A stretch of 60,676 nucleotides of DNA. Source: Vallitaleaceae bacterium. GTDB taxonomy: Bacteria > Bacillota > Clostridia > Lachnospirales > Vallitaleaceae. The position numbers and the translations under genes were made by a program. The notes beneath the pieces were generated by a model. The model was given only the letters and a program-made list of their open reading frames with translations. It was not told the origin of the DNA and did not search any database. This document shows positions 18,370 to 27,252 of the stretch, piece after piece (within the stretch, counting starts at the first letter, position 1; every line of letters begins with the position of its first letter). The stretch spans positions 1 to 60,676 of the forward strand of contig JANQFZ010000007.1 in assembly GCA_028277605.1 (NCBI GenBank). The letters are read 5' to 3'.

Positions 18370-18439
18370 ATTGCACCTCATAATTCCATACTTAGTACTA
18401 TAATTCAGAGAAAAAACTGCCTGTTTTATAGCTATTGTA

Positions 18440-18466
18440 ATTATATTATAACTTTTCTTGTTACAA
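18440..18466 (-). promoter_or_regulatory. candidate promoter of the MORC/Z1 operon
   Basis: On the minus strand TTGTAA (18466-18461) is followed by two overlapping TATAAT boxes (18450-18445 and 18445-18440); the second gives a 15-base spacer. It lies 71 bases upstream of the preferred ATPase start. The short spacer makes it only moderately convincing. Confidence 0.45.
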
Positions 18467-18577
18467 TTTTCCATCTATTTAGTCATATTATTTATGATTT
18501 TGCATTTCAATTTACAAAATAATTGTCCATTTGTCAATATCTATTATTCTAGTAATCTACAAGTAACTAGATTATCA

Positions 18578-19543
18578 CTAAATCAAATAATCCCTAATGA
18601 TCTTCTCTAATACCTTAATATTTTCCTTTAGTATTTTATCTTGATTGCTTGTTGTCTTTATTATTAGTTCACAATCATTCCACTGACATGTTTCCTTAGT
18701 AAATAAAACATAAGATAAATGCCCCAATATCTCTATTGAATTATCGAAATATAACTTTTCATGGGGTTTTATTCCAGCACAAAGAATCCTTAATTGACAG
18801 TTTTTATATCCTCTTAAAACTTTATCATTCAGTACTCCTAGATCATAAATAATAAAATCAAATATACATTCATTTTTGGATTTCATGTATTCAAAAATAA
18901 TTCCATTAAAACTGTATCCTTCTCTATTCCTATCCATCCCATAATACTCAGCTATCAACCTCATATGCCCACTATCATTAGCTTCTACATAACTCACTTT
19001 AGCCCCTATAGAACTTAAGTAACAAGCAAACTGCATAGCAACAGTAGTCGTTCCTACCCTATGTTGTGAACCTACTACCCCTATTGTTATCTGCTTACCT
19101 TTAAAATCAAAAGGCATCTCCTTTTCTTCATCCCATATTAATCCTACCTTATTTTTTATATATCTCTCTGTCATACCTTCAAATAAACATATCTTTATTT
19201 CTTCCCTAAGCTTATCAACTTCTGATTCCGTTATAATATTAAATACACCTAACCCAATCAATTCATGGACAAGGCTTTGGTCTGAGTTATCTATGTAAAA
19301 CACTATCTTCACTCTACTAAAAGACTTAAAGGTCTTAACTGCTTCAATAATCTCTTCATCCGTATCACTTAAGCATGTTCTATCTATAACAATAGTTTCT
19401 ACATGACCTAATCTCTGGATGGACTTTCCTAAAAAGTCTTTTAAGTAATAGTCTCCTACATACTTTCTAAGAAGTACTTCTTCCGTTTCATTCAAGAAGT
19501 CTAATATGTTCATACATTTTTTACTGGTCATATAGAGTATCAT
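18578..19543 (-). CDS. TadZ/CpaE-like P-loop ATPase
   Basis: A 321-aa protein. The amino third resembles a receiver-like domain (VETIVIDRTCLSDTDEEII, KIVFYIDNSDQSLVHELI). A MinD/CpaE-type P-loop follows with a variant Walker A, GVVGSQHRVGTTTVAMQFA (near residue 155), where lysine is replaced by arginine at the first position of the usual KGG box. FIIYDLGVL fits Walker B. TadZ proteins position Tad pilus machines. It starts inside the end of a small membrane protein gene (23-base overlap) and ends the transfer operon, just before the defence operon. Confidence 0.65.
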   Translation of the reverse strand: MILYMTSKKCMNILDFLNETEEVLLRKYVGDYYLKDFLGKSIQRLGHVETIVIDRTCLSDTDEEIIEAVKTFKSFSRVKIVFYIDNSDQSLVHELIGLGVFNIITESEVDKLREEIKICLFEGMTERYIKNKVGLIWDEEKEMPFDFKGKQITIGVVGSQHRVGTTTVAMQFACYLSSIGAKVSYVEANDSGHMRLIAEYYGMDRNREGYSFNGIIFEYMKSKNECIFDFIIYDLGVLNDKVLRGYKNCQLRILCAGIKPHEKLYFDNSIEILGHLSYVLFTKETCQWNDCELIIKTTSNQDKILKENIKVLEKIIRDYLI

Positions 19544-19691
19544 TTATACTCTCTCCCTTCTGCTGATCTATTTCAAATTGTCTTGGTATCTCAAATTCTA
19601 TTTCCTTTGGCTGAAAGTAGAATAGTGCTAATATCCCGAATATAATAAGCACTATGTATAGCATAATCTCTATCATATTAGATTTTTTCAT
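19521..19691 (-). CDS. small single-pass membrane protein (56 aa)
   Basis: A 56-codon ORF starting at 19691, 25 bases after the VirB4 stop, and overlapping the TadZ-like gene by 23 bases. The product has one strong membrane helix (IMLYIVLIIFGILALFYF) after a short basic amino end and a charged tail (EIEFEIPRQFEIDQQKGES). It looks like a bitopic anchor of the transfer machinery. No family recognised. Confidence 0.65.
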   Translation of the reverse strand: MKKSNMIEIMLYIVLIIFGILALFYFQPKEIEFEIPRQFEIDQQKGESINDTLYDQ

Positions 19692-19715
19692 GGTCTATCT
19701 TCTCCTTCCTTCATA

Positions 19716-21503
19716 TTACCTTCCTCCCTTATCTCCCATATAGGCAAATTTATAGGACGGGATAGCAAAGTCAACATGCAATCGTTTAGAACCCACCATC
19801 AGTAGCCCATCTCCTCTCTTTTTCTGTGCAAGGAGGGCTTCTTCTGCATCGGTAAGATTGTACAATTCTTTTAACTCGGTAAGATTCTTCCCATCTGTTC
19901 CAAGCAGCACTTTGTAGCATGGAATGTCCAGCAATGCCTGTCCATACATTTTAATTGGGGGTGCTAAGAAATCCACTACTGAATGGGATACGATAGCTAG
20001 TCCTGCTTCATATTTTCTAGCTCTTTTGGCTACATCTCTTAAAAAGACTAAGGATTGTGGTACTCTTGGATCGATCATAAGATAAACTTCATCGGCTATT
20101 AATAAGACTGGCTCTGTCCTGTCCTTGCTCATCTCATTCCAGCACCATGTAAGTAGGTTAAAATACTGGGTTTTCTTAACGTTATCACTTGCATTTTGAA
20201 GTGAGAAGGTATCTAGGCAAACACATCTTGACTCTGCTTTAATACTGCTATGCCCACCAAATAAAAAGGAATCTCCACCTATGGCTATGTCTTTTAGAAG
20301 CGTTGCTAATTCTTTGTATTCTGGTTCTTTCTTTGATTTGTTTTGAATTAGCTCATATAAGTCTTTCATCACAGGGAAGTCTTCATTTTTTAATGGCTTT
20401 ACATCTGTATGCCAATAAATATTGAATTGGTTATAAAGTTCTATTAATGATGATTTTAATAAGGCTTTTTGTATTTCTGATAGGCTCATATAGAGGTTAA
20501 AGAAGACTTCAACGTTTTTAAGATGCAGTGCCATCGCTCCTAGTCCTTCTATCTCATCTTGTTCGTCTATGGCAGGTATATCTCTAATCTGCAATGGATT
20601 TATTCTACCATTGCTTCCACCACCTGCATTGATTAAATCTCCACCTAATGCTAAGCAAAGGTCACGATACTCTGATTCAGGGTCTATAAAAAGTATCCTT
20701 GTACCTTTCATATATTCAGATATGGCTATATGCTTAACCACCGTTGATTTTCCAACGCCTGCTACTCCAAGTATGGTAAAATTACTATTTGTTCTATCTC
20801 CGCCACGTTTCCAAGTATCAAGTACCACTAACCCTCCACTTGAGTCCTTCGCAAAGTAATAGCCCCTACCGTCACTATAGCCACTGGTGGAAAAAGGGTA
20901 ACCCCCAATAAATGTACTCATTGGCATTACCCTTTGTAATATATTGTTTATGCTTTTATTCCTTCTGTAGTAGGGGGATAGGTTTTTAAATGCTTGCTCT
21001 TGAAGATTAGCTAAGACTCTGCCTTTACACTTAGTACTGGCTATAGCACTCCCTGTTTTTCTACATACTTTCTCAAAGTCCTTATCATCCTTTGATAGCG
21101 GCATAATACTTAGGCTCATCGCCCCTACTGATTGGTTATCACCATCTATATTCTCTATCATTTTATCTCCATCAAGTGCTGCTCTTTCTGCTCGCTTTTG
21201 AAGAAGTGGGTCTTTGTTGTATACTGCATCACTTCGATTCCGTATAATGCTACTGGATATACTGTCTATAAAATCACTACTATCTACTGGATTAAAGGTT
21301 ATACTTGCTATTGTTTTAGGAATATTAGTGAGCTTTGATAGCCAGCCATAATCTACTTTTTGAGGATACTTTACTATTCCATATACTTTGGCTTTATTTT
21401 CACCTATGATTAAACTGTTTCTTTTTATTTCTATACCTATTGGTGTTAGTATGCTGAGTAATGATTCATTAGCTTTTTCTATAGATTTCGCTTGTTTTTT
21501 CAC
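19716..21503 (-). CDS. virB4: VirB4/TrsE-type conjugation ATPase
   Basis: A 595-aa T4SS ATPase. Residues 1-200 carry the CagE/TrbE/VirB4 amino domain (VDYGWLSKLTNIPKTIASI; ERAALDGDKMIENI). Walker A is ILGVAGVGKSTVVKHI (near 244), followed by RILFIDPESEYRDLC. Walker B is VLLIADEVYLMIDP (near 469), with the motif following it (DVAKRARKYEAGLAIVSHS). It powers channel assembly and DNA or pilin transport at the inner face of the membrane. The gene starts two bases after the TrsD-like gene. At 595 aa it is slightly shorter than most VirB4 proteins (650-800). Confidence 0.93.
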   Translation of the reverse strand: MKKQAKSIEKANESLLSILTPIGIEIKRNSLIIGENKAKVYGIVKYPQKVDYGWLSKLTNIPKTIASITFNPVDSSDFIDSISSSIIRNRSDAVYNKDPLLQKRAERAALDGDKMIENIDGDNQSVGAMSLSIMPLSKDDKDFEKVCRKTGSAIASTKCKGRVLANLQEQAFKNLSPYYRRNKSINNILQRVMPMSTFIGGYPFSTSGYSDGRGYYFAKDSSGGLVVLDTWKRGGDRTNSNFTILGVAGVGKSTVVKHIAISEYMKGTRILFIDPESEYRDLCLALGGDLINAGGGSNGRINPLQIRDIPAIDEQDEIEGLGAMALHLKNVEVFFNLYMSLSEIQKALLKSSLIELYNQFNIYWHTDVKPLKNEDFPVMKDLYELIQNKSKKEPEYKELATLLKDIAIGGDSFLFGGHSSIKAESRCVCLDTFSLQNASDNVKKTQYFNLLTWCWNEMSKDRTEPVLLIADEVYLMIDPRVPQSLVFLRDVAKRARKYEAGLAIVSHSVVDFLAPPIKMYGQALLDIPCYKVLLGTDGKNLTELKELYNLTDAEEALLAQKKRGDGLLMVGSKRLHVDFAIPSYKFAYMGDKGGR

Positions 21504-21505
21504 AT

Positions 21506-22132
21506 CTAATCCTCCCCACCTCGCTCATATACTGAGTTATTGACTAAATTACATAAGCTAACTATCTCACCTTTCTCAAGTAATGTACATCTAACACCGC
21601 AGGTATCAAATCGTCTCATAAACTCCTTAATTTTTTTAAACAGGTCTTCTTCAATACCTTCATGATACTTTTGCCATAGCATTATAAGGAATTGTCTTTC
21701 TACGACTGTCCCCGATAGGGCATAATCATTCATTTCAAAGATTTCTTTACGTAATAATGTCTTTTGAATTTGATCTTTAGTATTGTGTAGTATGTCTGTA
21801 TATTCTTCAAGGAGTCCTGATATATCTACTGGACGAGATATTGCTAGAAATTTGAAGGGTTCATTAATGCTTGATAGCTCGGCTGTTAGGCTATTACATA
21901 GGGCTTCCTTTTCTCGTTCTGATAGTAGCTCTATAGATATAGGATGTATTCTAAAATAGCTCATAATATAACCGTCTCTTGTATAGAGGAAATTACCTTT
22001 TATGTCTATGATATTTACGAAGTCTTGAGCTGTATTTTCTACGTCTCTATTTGAAAATGTTAGTTTAGTATATAAAAAATACCCTATACCTCCAATAAGG
22101 CACAGGGTAATCATAACTATAGGTAATATCAT
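21506..22132 (-). CDS. TrsD-like conjugation protein with an N-terminal membrane anchor
   Basis: A protein of about 208 aa with an amino-terminal membrane helix (ILPIVMITLCLIGGIGYFLY), then a soluble domain resembling the first part of VirB4 proteins (ENTAQDFVNIIDIKGNFLYTR; ISIELLSEREKEALCNSL; FKFLAISRPVDIS). In staphylococcal conjugation systems a TrsD protein of this length precedes the TrsE/VirB4 ATPase, as here. GGAGGA directly touches the ATG at 22138, so the ATG at 22132 is the better start; it forms an ATGA overlap with the stop of the gene upstream, implying translational coupling. Confidence 0.75.
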   Translation of the reverse strand: MILPIVMITLCLIGGIGYFLYTKLTFSNRDVENTAQDFVNIIDIKGNFLYTRDGYIMSYFRIHPISIELLSEREKEALCNSLTAELSSINEPFKFLAISRPVDISGLLEEYTDILHNTKDQIQKTLLRKEIFEMNDYALSGTVVERQFLIMLWQKYHEGIEEDLFKKIKEFMRRFDTCGVRCTLLEKGEIVSLCNLVNNSVYERGGED

Positions 22133-22521
22133 AGGCATTCCTCCATATTATCCTGTTCTTCTGTGGAGGCATCCTTCATGTAATTATCTAGTATTCTATT
22201 ATCATGGATATATTCAGGTATTATTTCTTTTTTGCAAACTCCTAAGAAGTCACTTCTGAGCATTGATGCTGTTTCTCCGTCTGCTAGACAAACGACCTGT
22301 AGGCGTTGTCCTCTTAGGTCAGGATCGCAGCCAAAGGTTCTAATATAGGCTAACCATAGCTGATATTTTGCTTCTCGGTACTCTTCTTTGAGTGTTTCAG
22401 AATTGAGTACTAAAACCTGTTTATAATAATTGGCAGCATTACTATTTGGCTTGCATTCATCCTGTGTAAGAATTATCTTTGACTTATTATCATTAGGATT
22501 TTTATCTTTGTGATTTAACAT
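22129..22521 (-). CDS. conserved-context protein of unknown function in the transfer operon
   Basis: A 130-aa hydrophilic protein with no membrane segment. The amino end is Asn/Lys-rich and probably disordered; the centre is helical (KEEYREAKYQLWLAYIRTFG), and the tail is acidic. The single region with apparent fold is GQRLQVVCLADGETASMLRS. It overlaps the TrsD-like gene as ATGA. I do not recognise a family. Position between DUF3846 and TrsD/VirB4 suggests a cytoplasmic accessory of the transfer machine. Confidence 0.65.
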   Translation of the reverse strand: MLNHKDKNPNDNKSKIILTQDECKPNSNAANYYKQVLVLNSETLKEEYREAKYQLWLAYIRTFGCDPDLRGQRLQVVCLADGETASMLRSDFLGVCKKEIIPEYIHDNRILDNYMKDASTEEQDNMEECL

Positions 22522-22528
22522 GCTCTAT

Positions 22529-22894
22529 CTAAACCTCCATATCATAATCATCTTCAATACCAGTACTGCATACAGTAATGTACCTTTCTATCTCATCAAA
22601 ACGCTTCGTATACTTTTCTATCTGCTCATCTGTTAAAGATATACTTTCTTCACCACCATCGTCACCAAGAATTATAAAGTTACCGGCAATAATATCACCA
22701 TTATTCAGCCTTCTATTACCATCAAGACCTATAAGCTTACCTTCTTCATTGCAATACATAATGGTGTTCTTATCAAGCGGAACAAGCTCTATATTACCAC
22801 CTACTAGCCTTCTTAATTCTTGATACTTGTTTTCAAATTCTATGACCTCTGGTTTTTCTCCAACTCTAACATGGATACCTCTTATTTTATTCAC
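22529..22894 (-). CDS. DUF3846 domain protein
   Basis: A 121-aa protein that matches the pattern of DUF3846: ELRRLVGGNIELVPLDKNT, then MYCNEEGKLIGLDGNRRLN and NGDIIAGNFIILGDD. These small proteins are common on Firmicute conjugative elements and phages, and their role is unknown. The carboxy tail is an acidic helix. It begins four bases inside the end of the NlpC/P60 gene, in the same operon. Confidence 0.75.
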   Translation of the reverse strand: MNKIRGIHVRVGEKPEVIEFENKYQELRRLVGGNIELVPLDKNTIMYCNEEGKLIGLDGNRRLNNGDIIAGNFIILGDDGGEESISLTDEQIEKYTKRFDEIERYITVCSTGIEDDYDMEV

Positions 22895-24114
22895 TTTGTA
22901 TCAGCTCCTTTAATTAAAATAGCAGGTCTTCTAAAGTATCTAAGACCTATCTCCGTGGCTGTATCAATAGATACGTTATTGTCACTAGCATTGCAATGTG
23001 CTACTAGTACTTTCCCATCATCATTAATTCCTATTACGATACCTACATGATTAATTTTTCTTGTATTTGGAATAGTTAAAAAGGCAAGATCACCTTCTAT
23101 TACTTGAGATTTATCAATAGCTGTCGATAAGTTCCACTGTGCTGTAGTCCCATGACCTATGGTTTTTTCTATGGTTGGTTTATTTAACCCCAAATTAGCA
23201 AATACCCATGTTATATAACCACTACAATCAAGTCCAAAAGGTCTTAGAGTTCCTGTTGTGCTACTTCCTACTGAAGTTACTTTAGTAGGTATTCCCCATC
23301 TATCATCCCAACCATCGGCTAGGCTTTTACCTCCCCAAAAGTAATTAACTTTGCCAACTAAGCTTAGGGCATTTTTGACTATGAATTTTCTCTCTATAGA
23401 AAGATTGGGCGGAAGAAATGATTTTATGTTTTCAATATCTGATTTTGATAGATATGTATTGGCGGCAACTGGCATAATTAAATCACTGCTTAATATGACT
23501 TCCTTAAGGATTTTCTTCTGTTCCTGTGAAAATCCATACTGAATAGCCATCTCCTCCTCTGTTAGGCTATTGATGGTAATGGTTTTATGGTAGGTAGTTA
23601 TGGTTTTAACAGATGAAATGCCTTGTCTATTAGTAACTGTTTTGGTATGGGTTTTTTTATCAATATCCACCTTAATGATATTCATTTCCCAAAATATATT
23701 CTCTAGTTTCTGTTTACTCTTGTTATCAAGATAAGCTACTTGCTGACCTTCTTTTGTAGTATTAATAACACTAAAAAAAGATAACACTTGGATTGAATTA
23801 TCAATCAATGTGTTATCTTCGCTACCTACTACTATGGTTTTTATGGTATCCATTTTACTATCGTTTTCCTCTAGCTCTATTTTTTTAATCAAATCATTTT
23901 GTAGCTCTTGCATAATAGTCTGCACTGGTATATTTTCGCTATTACCATCACTGAATAAGCTAAAGAATATAGCAAATGGGGAGGATAGTATAAGTAGAAC
24001 TAAAATAAGCGGTGTCAATACTGCTGTAAGTATTATCCACCGCCCATTTTTATCCGTTCCTAGTTTTCCTATTGTTGTTGCTACTTTTGCTATGGTTAAT
24101 GGGTCTACTGCCAT
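22891..24114 (-). CDS. NlpC/P60 cell-wall hydrolase of the transfer system
   Basis: A 407-aa membrane-anchored peptidoglycan hydrolase. A long hydrophobic helix (ILTAVLTPLILVLLILSSPF, about residues 28-50) anchors it. A Lys-rich linker region follows. The NlpC/P60 domain occupies the last 140 residues: VNYFWGGKSLADGW, FGLDCSGYITWVF with catalytic cysteine near 300, and NHVGIVIGINDDG with catalytic histidine. Such proteins open the wall for the conjugation channel, as VirB1 does in Gram-negatives. The coding sequence contains a canonical intrinsic terminator (23773-23819), described separately. Confidence 0.88.
   Translation of the reverse strand: MAVDPLTIAKVATTIGKLGTDKNGRWIILTAVLTPLILVLLILSSPFAIFFSLFSDGNSENIPVQTIMQELQNDLIKKIELEENDSKMDTIKTIVVGSEDNTLIDNSIQVLSFFSVINTTKEGQQVAYLDNKSKQKLENIFWEMNIIKVDIDKKTHTKTVTNRQGISSVKTITTYHKTITINSLTEEEMAIQYGFSQEQKKILKEVILSSDLIMPVAANTYLSKSDIENIKSFLPPNLSIERKFIVKNALSLVGKVNYFWGGKSLADGWDDRWGIPTKVTSVGSSTTGTLRPFGLDCSGYITWVFANLGLNKPTIEKTIGHGTTAQWNLSTAIDKSQVIEGDLAFLTIPNTRKINHVGIVIGINDDGKVLVAHCNASDNNVSIDTATEIGLRYFRRPAILIKGADTK
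23773..23819 (-). terminator. canonical terminator hairpin inside the NlpC/P60 coding region
   Basis: On the minus strand AAGATAACAC (23819-23810) pairs perfectly with GTGTTATCTT (23787-23778). An inner stem GATTGA/TCAATC closes a TAAT loop, and the outer stem is followed at once by a run of T (23779-23773). It has every feature of an intrinsic terminator but lies about 100 codons into an intact gene. It could attenuate expression of the VirB4 half of the operon. Confidence 0.6.
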
Positions 24115-24130
24115 TTATACACCTCCAATA

Positions 24131-26137
24131 CTATGGTAAATCAGGAGCAATATGCCAATCTGTAAAGACATTACCCTCAATGCTGACTTTATCACTTAGA
24201 TTAACCCTTAACATCCCATCAGGAGTCCAGCAATCTATTATCTTTGCATATACTTCATATTGACCATCTGGATAGGGTAATGGGGTAAAATGGGTTCTGC
24301 TATTAAAGGTTGAGTAGATATTCTCTTTGAACTCAAAGGTCTTGGAACCTGTTTTTTCAAGTAGTCTCCAATAGGTATTATAATTGAACTCTGGAAAATA
24401 GGTTACAACATTTTGTGTTGTTGTATAATGACTTAATGGAGCATTGGTTGTTATGCCTGTATTGACTTCTACATCTACACCATAACCACTTGCAATAGTA
24501 TATTTGCCATAGCTTTCCTTTGCTGTAGGATTATGTGTATCGGGTTTTAAATTCATACCAGCATTTATACTTGCTGAATACCTTGTGTATGTATAGTTCC
24601 AATGTCCAAAATCCTCCCACCAGCCTTCATCGAACCATTTATATTTGCGTACTCGTGTTGTACTACCATCTGCATTAGTTTTTGTGGAGTAGCCGACAAA
24701 ACGCCTTTTCCAATTCTCATGCCAATTATAATCTGAATCCCATACTGCACTATAGATTCCCCACTGAGCTGTTTTCTTATCTGCCTCATTAGGTGGTTGT
24801 GGTATTTTAAAGTTTGACATTGTATCTGTAGGTCGTGGATCAGGTGGTATATTCTCTGATAAATCTTCTATTTTAACTTTGAAGCTTGTGCTTCTTCCCC
24901 CATCTTTTAATCTTGCTGAGGAATTGCCCGATAGACTTATATTTACAGTCACTTCACATGGCTTAGAGGGTGTTCGCCATTTTAAAAAGGCATATTGGCT
25001 ATCACCATCAGGTATCACTACTGGCATTTTTGTTGATTGACCGTTTGCTTTTATGGTTACATAAGCTTTTCCATCTGAAGGATTTGTATAAGCACTTTTT
25101 CTAGTGTCTACTTGTTTATGACGTGTATCTGGTGTAATATCACCATTGGCAGCTTCGATAACAACAGAGGTAATAACATCTGTATTCACTCGATAAGTAT
25201 AATCGTATGTTGTATCATTAGGCACTACATCAACTCCATTAGCTTCAAGCATTCTCATACCAATGCCGCCACCTTTTATTATTCTCTCATCACTCCAATA
25301 AACGCCATCTTTTAAGGGCTTTGTTACTGGGATACCTACCCAGCTTTCTTCAAGTACAATGGAATTAGGCAAATCACTATGGGTCATTCCTGCTACATAT
25401 TGCCCTGTTTCGCCCCAAAACCAGTTAAAGTATCCTTGTTTTTGAGATAGGGCATATTCTGTTGCAGTAAAGGCTATTGGTTGTCGGTAACCGCTACTAT
25501 TGGGTTTAGTATAGGTAATAATGACTGGTTCGTAGACTATGAGCCATGCTACTTTGTTTTGATATTTTCCATTCGTTTTGACTGGTAATATTTCTTGTGG
25601 GGGATAAAGACCTGTTTTACCATTGATGGTAAATTGAATATTTCTTACTAAGCCTTCTCTTGTTGTTCCCATTTTTTCTGCTATATCATCAATAATACCT
25701 ATAAGTGTTCTTGTATCTCCAAAATAAAGTTTTACAGAGTCAATATTTCCCCCATTTGTGATAGGTATAAGGGGAACATTCCCTGTAATGACTTCGTTGA
25801 TTGTAATAGGTGATAAATTTACACCTTGGATATAATCAATTTTATTATTTGGTGTCCCATAAACAGTTTTAGGCAATGTAAAAGTACTAGGTTTAATATA
25901 TGTTGATTGATCTCCTATCTTTTTAAAACTACTAATATTATCATACATATCGGTATCATCACTTAATCCTACATATATAGATACTTTATACATATATTCT
26001 GAACCTCTATAAAATCCTTTTCCTTTAAGAGCATTATTGGTATTGCCATTGCCACTATCAGCATTATCTTCTGCATGTATATTTACTGTAGATAAAAAAA
26101 TAATTATAAATAATATTGAAATTAATCTTTTTTTCAC
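24131..26137 (-). CDS. large secreted beta-rich surface protein of the transfer operon
   Basis: The frame is open to 26275, but TAGGAG precedes a GTG at 26137, giving MKKRLISILFIIIFLSTVNIHA, a typical signal peptide with cleavage near HAEDN. The mature protein of about 645 residues is exported, rich in Thr, Ser, Tyr and Gly, and probably beta-stranded. I see no sortase motif or known catalytic motif, and it has almost no cysteines. Its place between the Pro/Glu-rich anchored protein and the wall hydrolase suggests a surface or pilus-tip adhesin. No family recognised. A terminator-like hairpin lies just in front of the start. Confidence 0.75.
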   Translation of the reverse strand: MKKRLISILFIIIFLSTVNIHAEDNADSGNGNTNNALKGKGFYRGSEYMYKVSIYVGLSDDTDMYDNISSFKKIGDQSTYIKPSTFTLPKTVYGTPNNKIDYIQGVNLSPITINEVITGNVPLIPITNGGNIDSVKLYFGDTRTLIGIIDDIAEKMGTTREGLVRNIQFTINGKTGLYPPQEILPVKTNGKYQNKVAWLIVYEPVIITYTKPNSSGYRQPIAFTATEYALSQKQGYFNWFWGETGQYVAGMTHSDLPNSIVLEESWVGIPVTKPLKDGVYWSDERIIKGGGIGMRMLEANGVDVVPNDTTYDYTYRVNTDVITSVVIEAANGDITPDTRHKQVDTRKSAYTNPSDGKAYVTIKANGQSTKMPVVIPDGDSQYAFLKWRTPSKPCEVTVNISLSGNSSARLKDGGRSTSFKVKIEDLSENIPPDPRPTDTMSNFKIPQPPNEADKKTAQWGIYSAVWDSDYNWHENWKRRFVGYSTKTNADGSTTRVRKYKWFDEGWWEDFGHWNYTYTRYSASINAGMNLKPDTHNPTAKESYGKYTIASGYGVDVEVNTGITTNAPLSHYTTTQNVVTYFPEFNYNTYWRLLEKTGSKTFEFKENIYSTFNSRTHFTPLPYPDGQYEVYAKIIDCWTPDGMLRVNLSDKVSIEGNVFTDWHIAPDLP

Positions 26138-26159
26138 TGGCTCAACTCCTAACATTAAA

Positions 26160-26187
26160 AAAGCCAATCCCCTTAAGAATTGACTTT
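26160..26187 (-). terminator. terminator-like hairpin between two surface-protein genes
   Basis: Arms 26160-26168 and 26179-26187 pair over nine positions with one G-U, followed on the minus strand by a short T run. It lies 18 bases after the stop at 26205 and 23 bases before the GTG start of the secreted protein, so it probably lowers read-through rather than ending the operon. Confidence 0.5.
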
Positions 26188-26204
26188 TTCTCTTTATTAT
26201 TTTA

Positions 26205-26858
26205 TTAAAATTTGTCGCCTGTTCCCCACTCACCATCTCCATAATCGGAACTATCTCGTTCACCTCTATCACCATTACTTGGCACTTCAGATGGTGGCTT
26301 TAAAAATGGATTTTCACTATCAGGTACTACAGTGTCACCTTTATCTTCCGATGTATCTTTTGGAGTTTCTGGAGTTACTACAACGGGATTTTTTACTGGT
26401 TCTTCTTCTGATTCTTTTGCTTTAGGAGGCTCTTCGTATTTAGGCGGATTAGAATTTTCTTCATCACCATTTTGTACTTCATCTTTATCTTTAGGTATAG
26501 ATTCATTATCAGTATTGGCTTTATTACTTGTAGCTTCTTCTTTATGCCGCTCTTCTTTTGGTGGTTCAGGTTTTGGTGGGACTGTTGGTTTTTCTACTTC
26601 TAATGTTATTTCATGCTCTTGGTCTTGATCTTCTTTTGCTTGCTCTGTCTCATTTATTTTAATTTCTGGTACATCAATAGTTACGTTATTCTCAATATCC
26701 TCTACCTTTACCTTTGGTTGCTCTTCTTCTTGTGTATTTATTAGGTCTGCTTGCGTGGTTGGTTGCGACCTTAGATATATGCCATAGACTAGTGCTATTG
26801 TAACGATCAATAATATGGTAATGATACTTATATGCTTGACTTTGCTATTCTTCATCAT
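26205..26858 (-). CDS. membrane-anchored Pro/Glu-rich protein
   Basis: A 217-aa bitopic protein: a basic amino end, one membrane helix (ISIITILLIVTIALVYGIYL), and an outside region of about 185 residues of low complexity rich in Glu, Pro, Lys and Asp (VEKPTVPPKPEPPKEERH; PPKYEEPPKAKESEEEPV). The tail is Gly/Asp-rich (DYGDGEWGTGDKF). It likely spans the wall as a stalk. It overlaps the PadR regulator gene by 14 bases. An antisense open frame of 98 codons is only a shadow of its composition. Confidence 0.75.
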   Translation of the reverse strand: MMKNSKVKHISIITILLIVTIALVYGIYLRSQPTTQADLINTQEEEQPKVKVEDIENNVTIDVPEIKINETEQAKEDQDQEHEITLEVEKPTVPPKPEPPKEERHKEEATSNKANTDNESIPKDKDEVQNGDEENSNPPKYEEPPKAKESEEEPVKNPVVVTPETPKDTSEDKGDTVVPDSENPFLKPPSEVPSNGDRGERDSSDYGDGEWGTGDKF

Positions 26859-27168
26859 ATCCCTCCAATGTACTTTTTATCCGAGACGCTAATAGCTCTA
26901 TTTTTCCTAGCTCTTGGTTAATGGTTTCTCTGCCCTTATCTGTAATACCGTAGTAGATTATTTTTCTGTTTTCATTTGTCTCTTCTGTTATTTCTATAAG
27001 TTTAAGTTCTAGCATCTTCTTTAGCTTTGCATAGGGGGAAGCGTTTAGAACTCTTATTTCTCCCTCTGATATTCTTGTTACTTCTTTTGATATGTCATAA
27101 CCTTTCAGTGGCTTTTTTAATAATACTAATAAGATGTATATGGTTAAGTCTGTATGTCTCTTTGACAA
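26845..27168 (-). CDS. PadR-family transcription regulator
   Basis: A 107-aa winged-helix protein: TDLTIYILLVLLKKPLKGYD (helix 1 with the KGYDI motif of PadR proteins), then SPYAKLKKMLELKLIEI as recognition and wing, and an amphipathic carboxy helix for dimerisation. The start is TTG behind AAGGAG. It is the first gene of the distal transfer operon (stalk, surface protein, hydrolase, TrsD, VirB4, TadZ). A palindrome lies between its promoter and start, consistent with autorepression. Confidence 0.85.
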   Translation of the reverse strand: MSKRHTDLTIYILLVLLKKPLKGYDISKEVTRISEGEIRVLNASPYAKLKKMLELKLIEITEETNENRKIIYYGITDKGRETINQELGKIELLASRIKSTLEGYDEE

Positions 27169-27188
27169 AATAATCGCTCCTTAAGAGT

Positions 27189-27248
27189 ATAGTTTCAATA
27201 ACTATAGTTGTTATAATTATATTAACATTAAATGGATTAATTTGTCAA
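27189..27248 (-). promoter_or_regulatory. promoter and palindromic operator of the PadR-led operon
   Basis: On the minus strand TTGACA (27248-27243) and TAATAT (27224-27219) are 18 bases apart. Downstream of the -10 box lies ATAGTT, TCAAT, AACTAT (27189-27205), a perfect 6-bp-arm palindrome about 20 bases before the PadR start. The -35 box begins directly after the stop of the pseudopilin-like gene. Confidence 0.6.
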
Positions 27249-27252
27249 GTAT

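Noticed and set aside
26332..26628. 98-aa Ser/Gly-rich plus-strand ORF
   Set aside because: It is the antisense of the Pro/Glu-rich gene, where biased composition removes stops.
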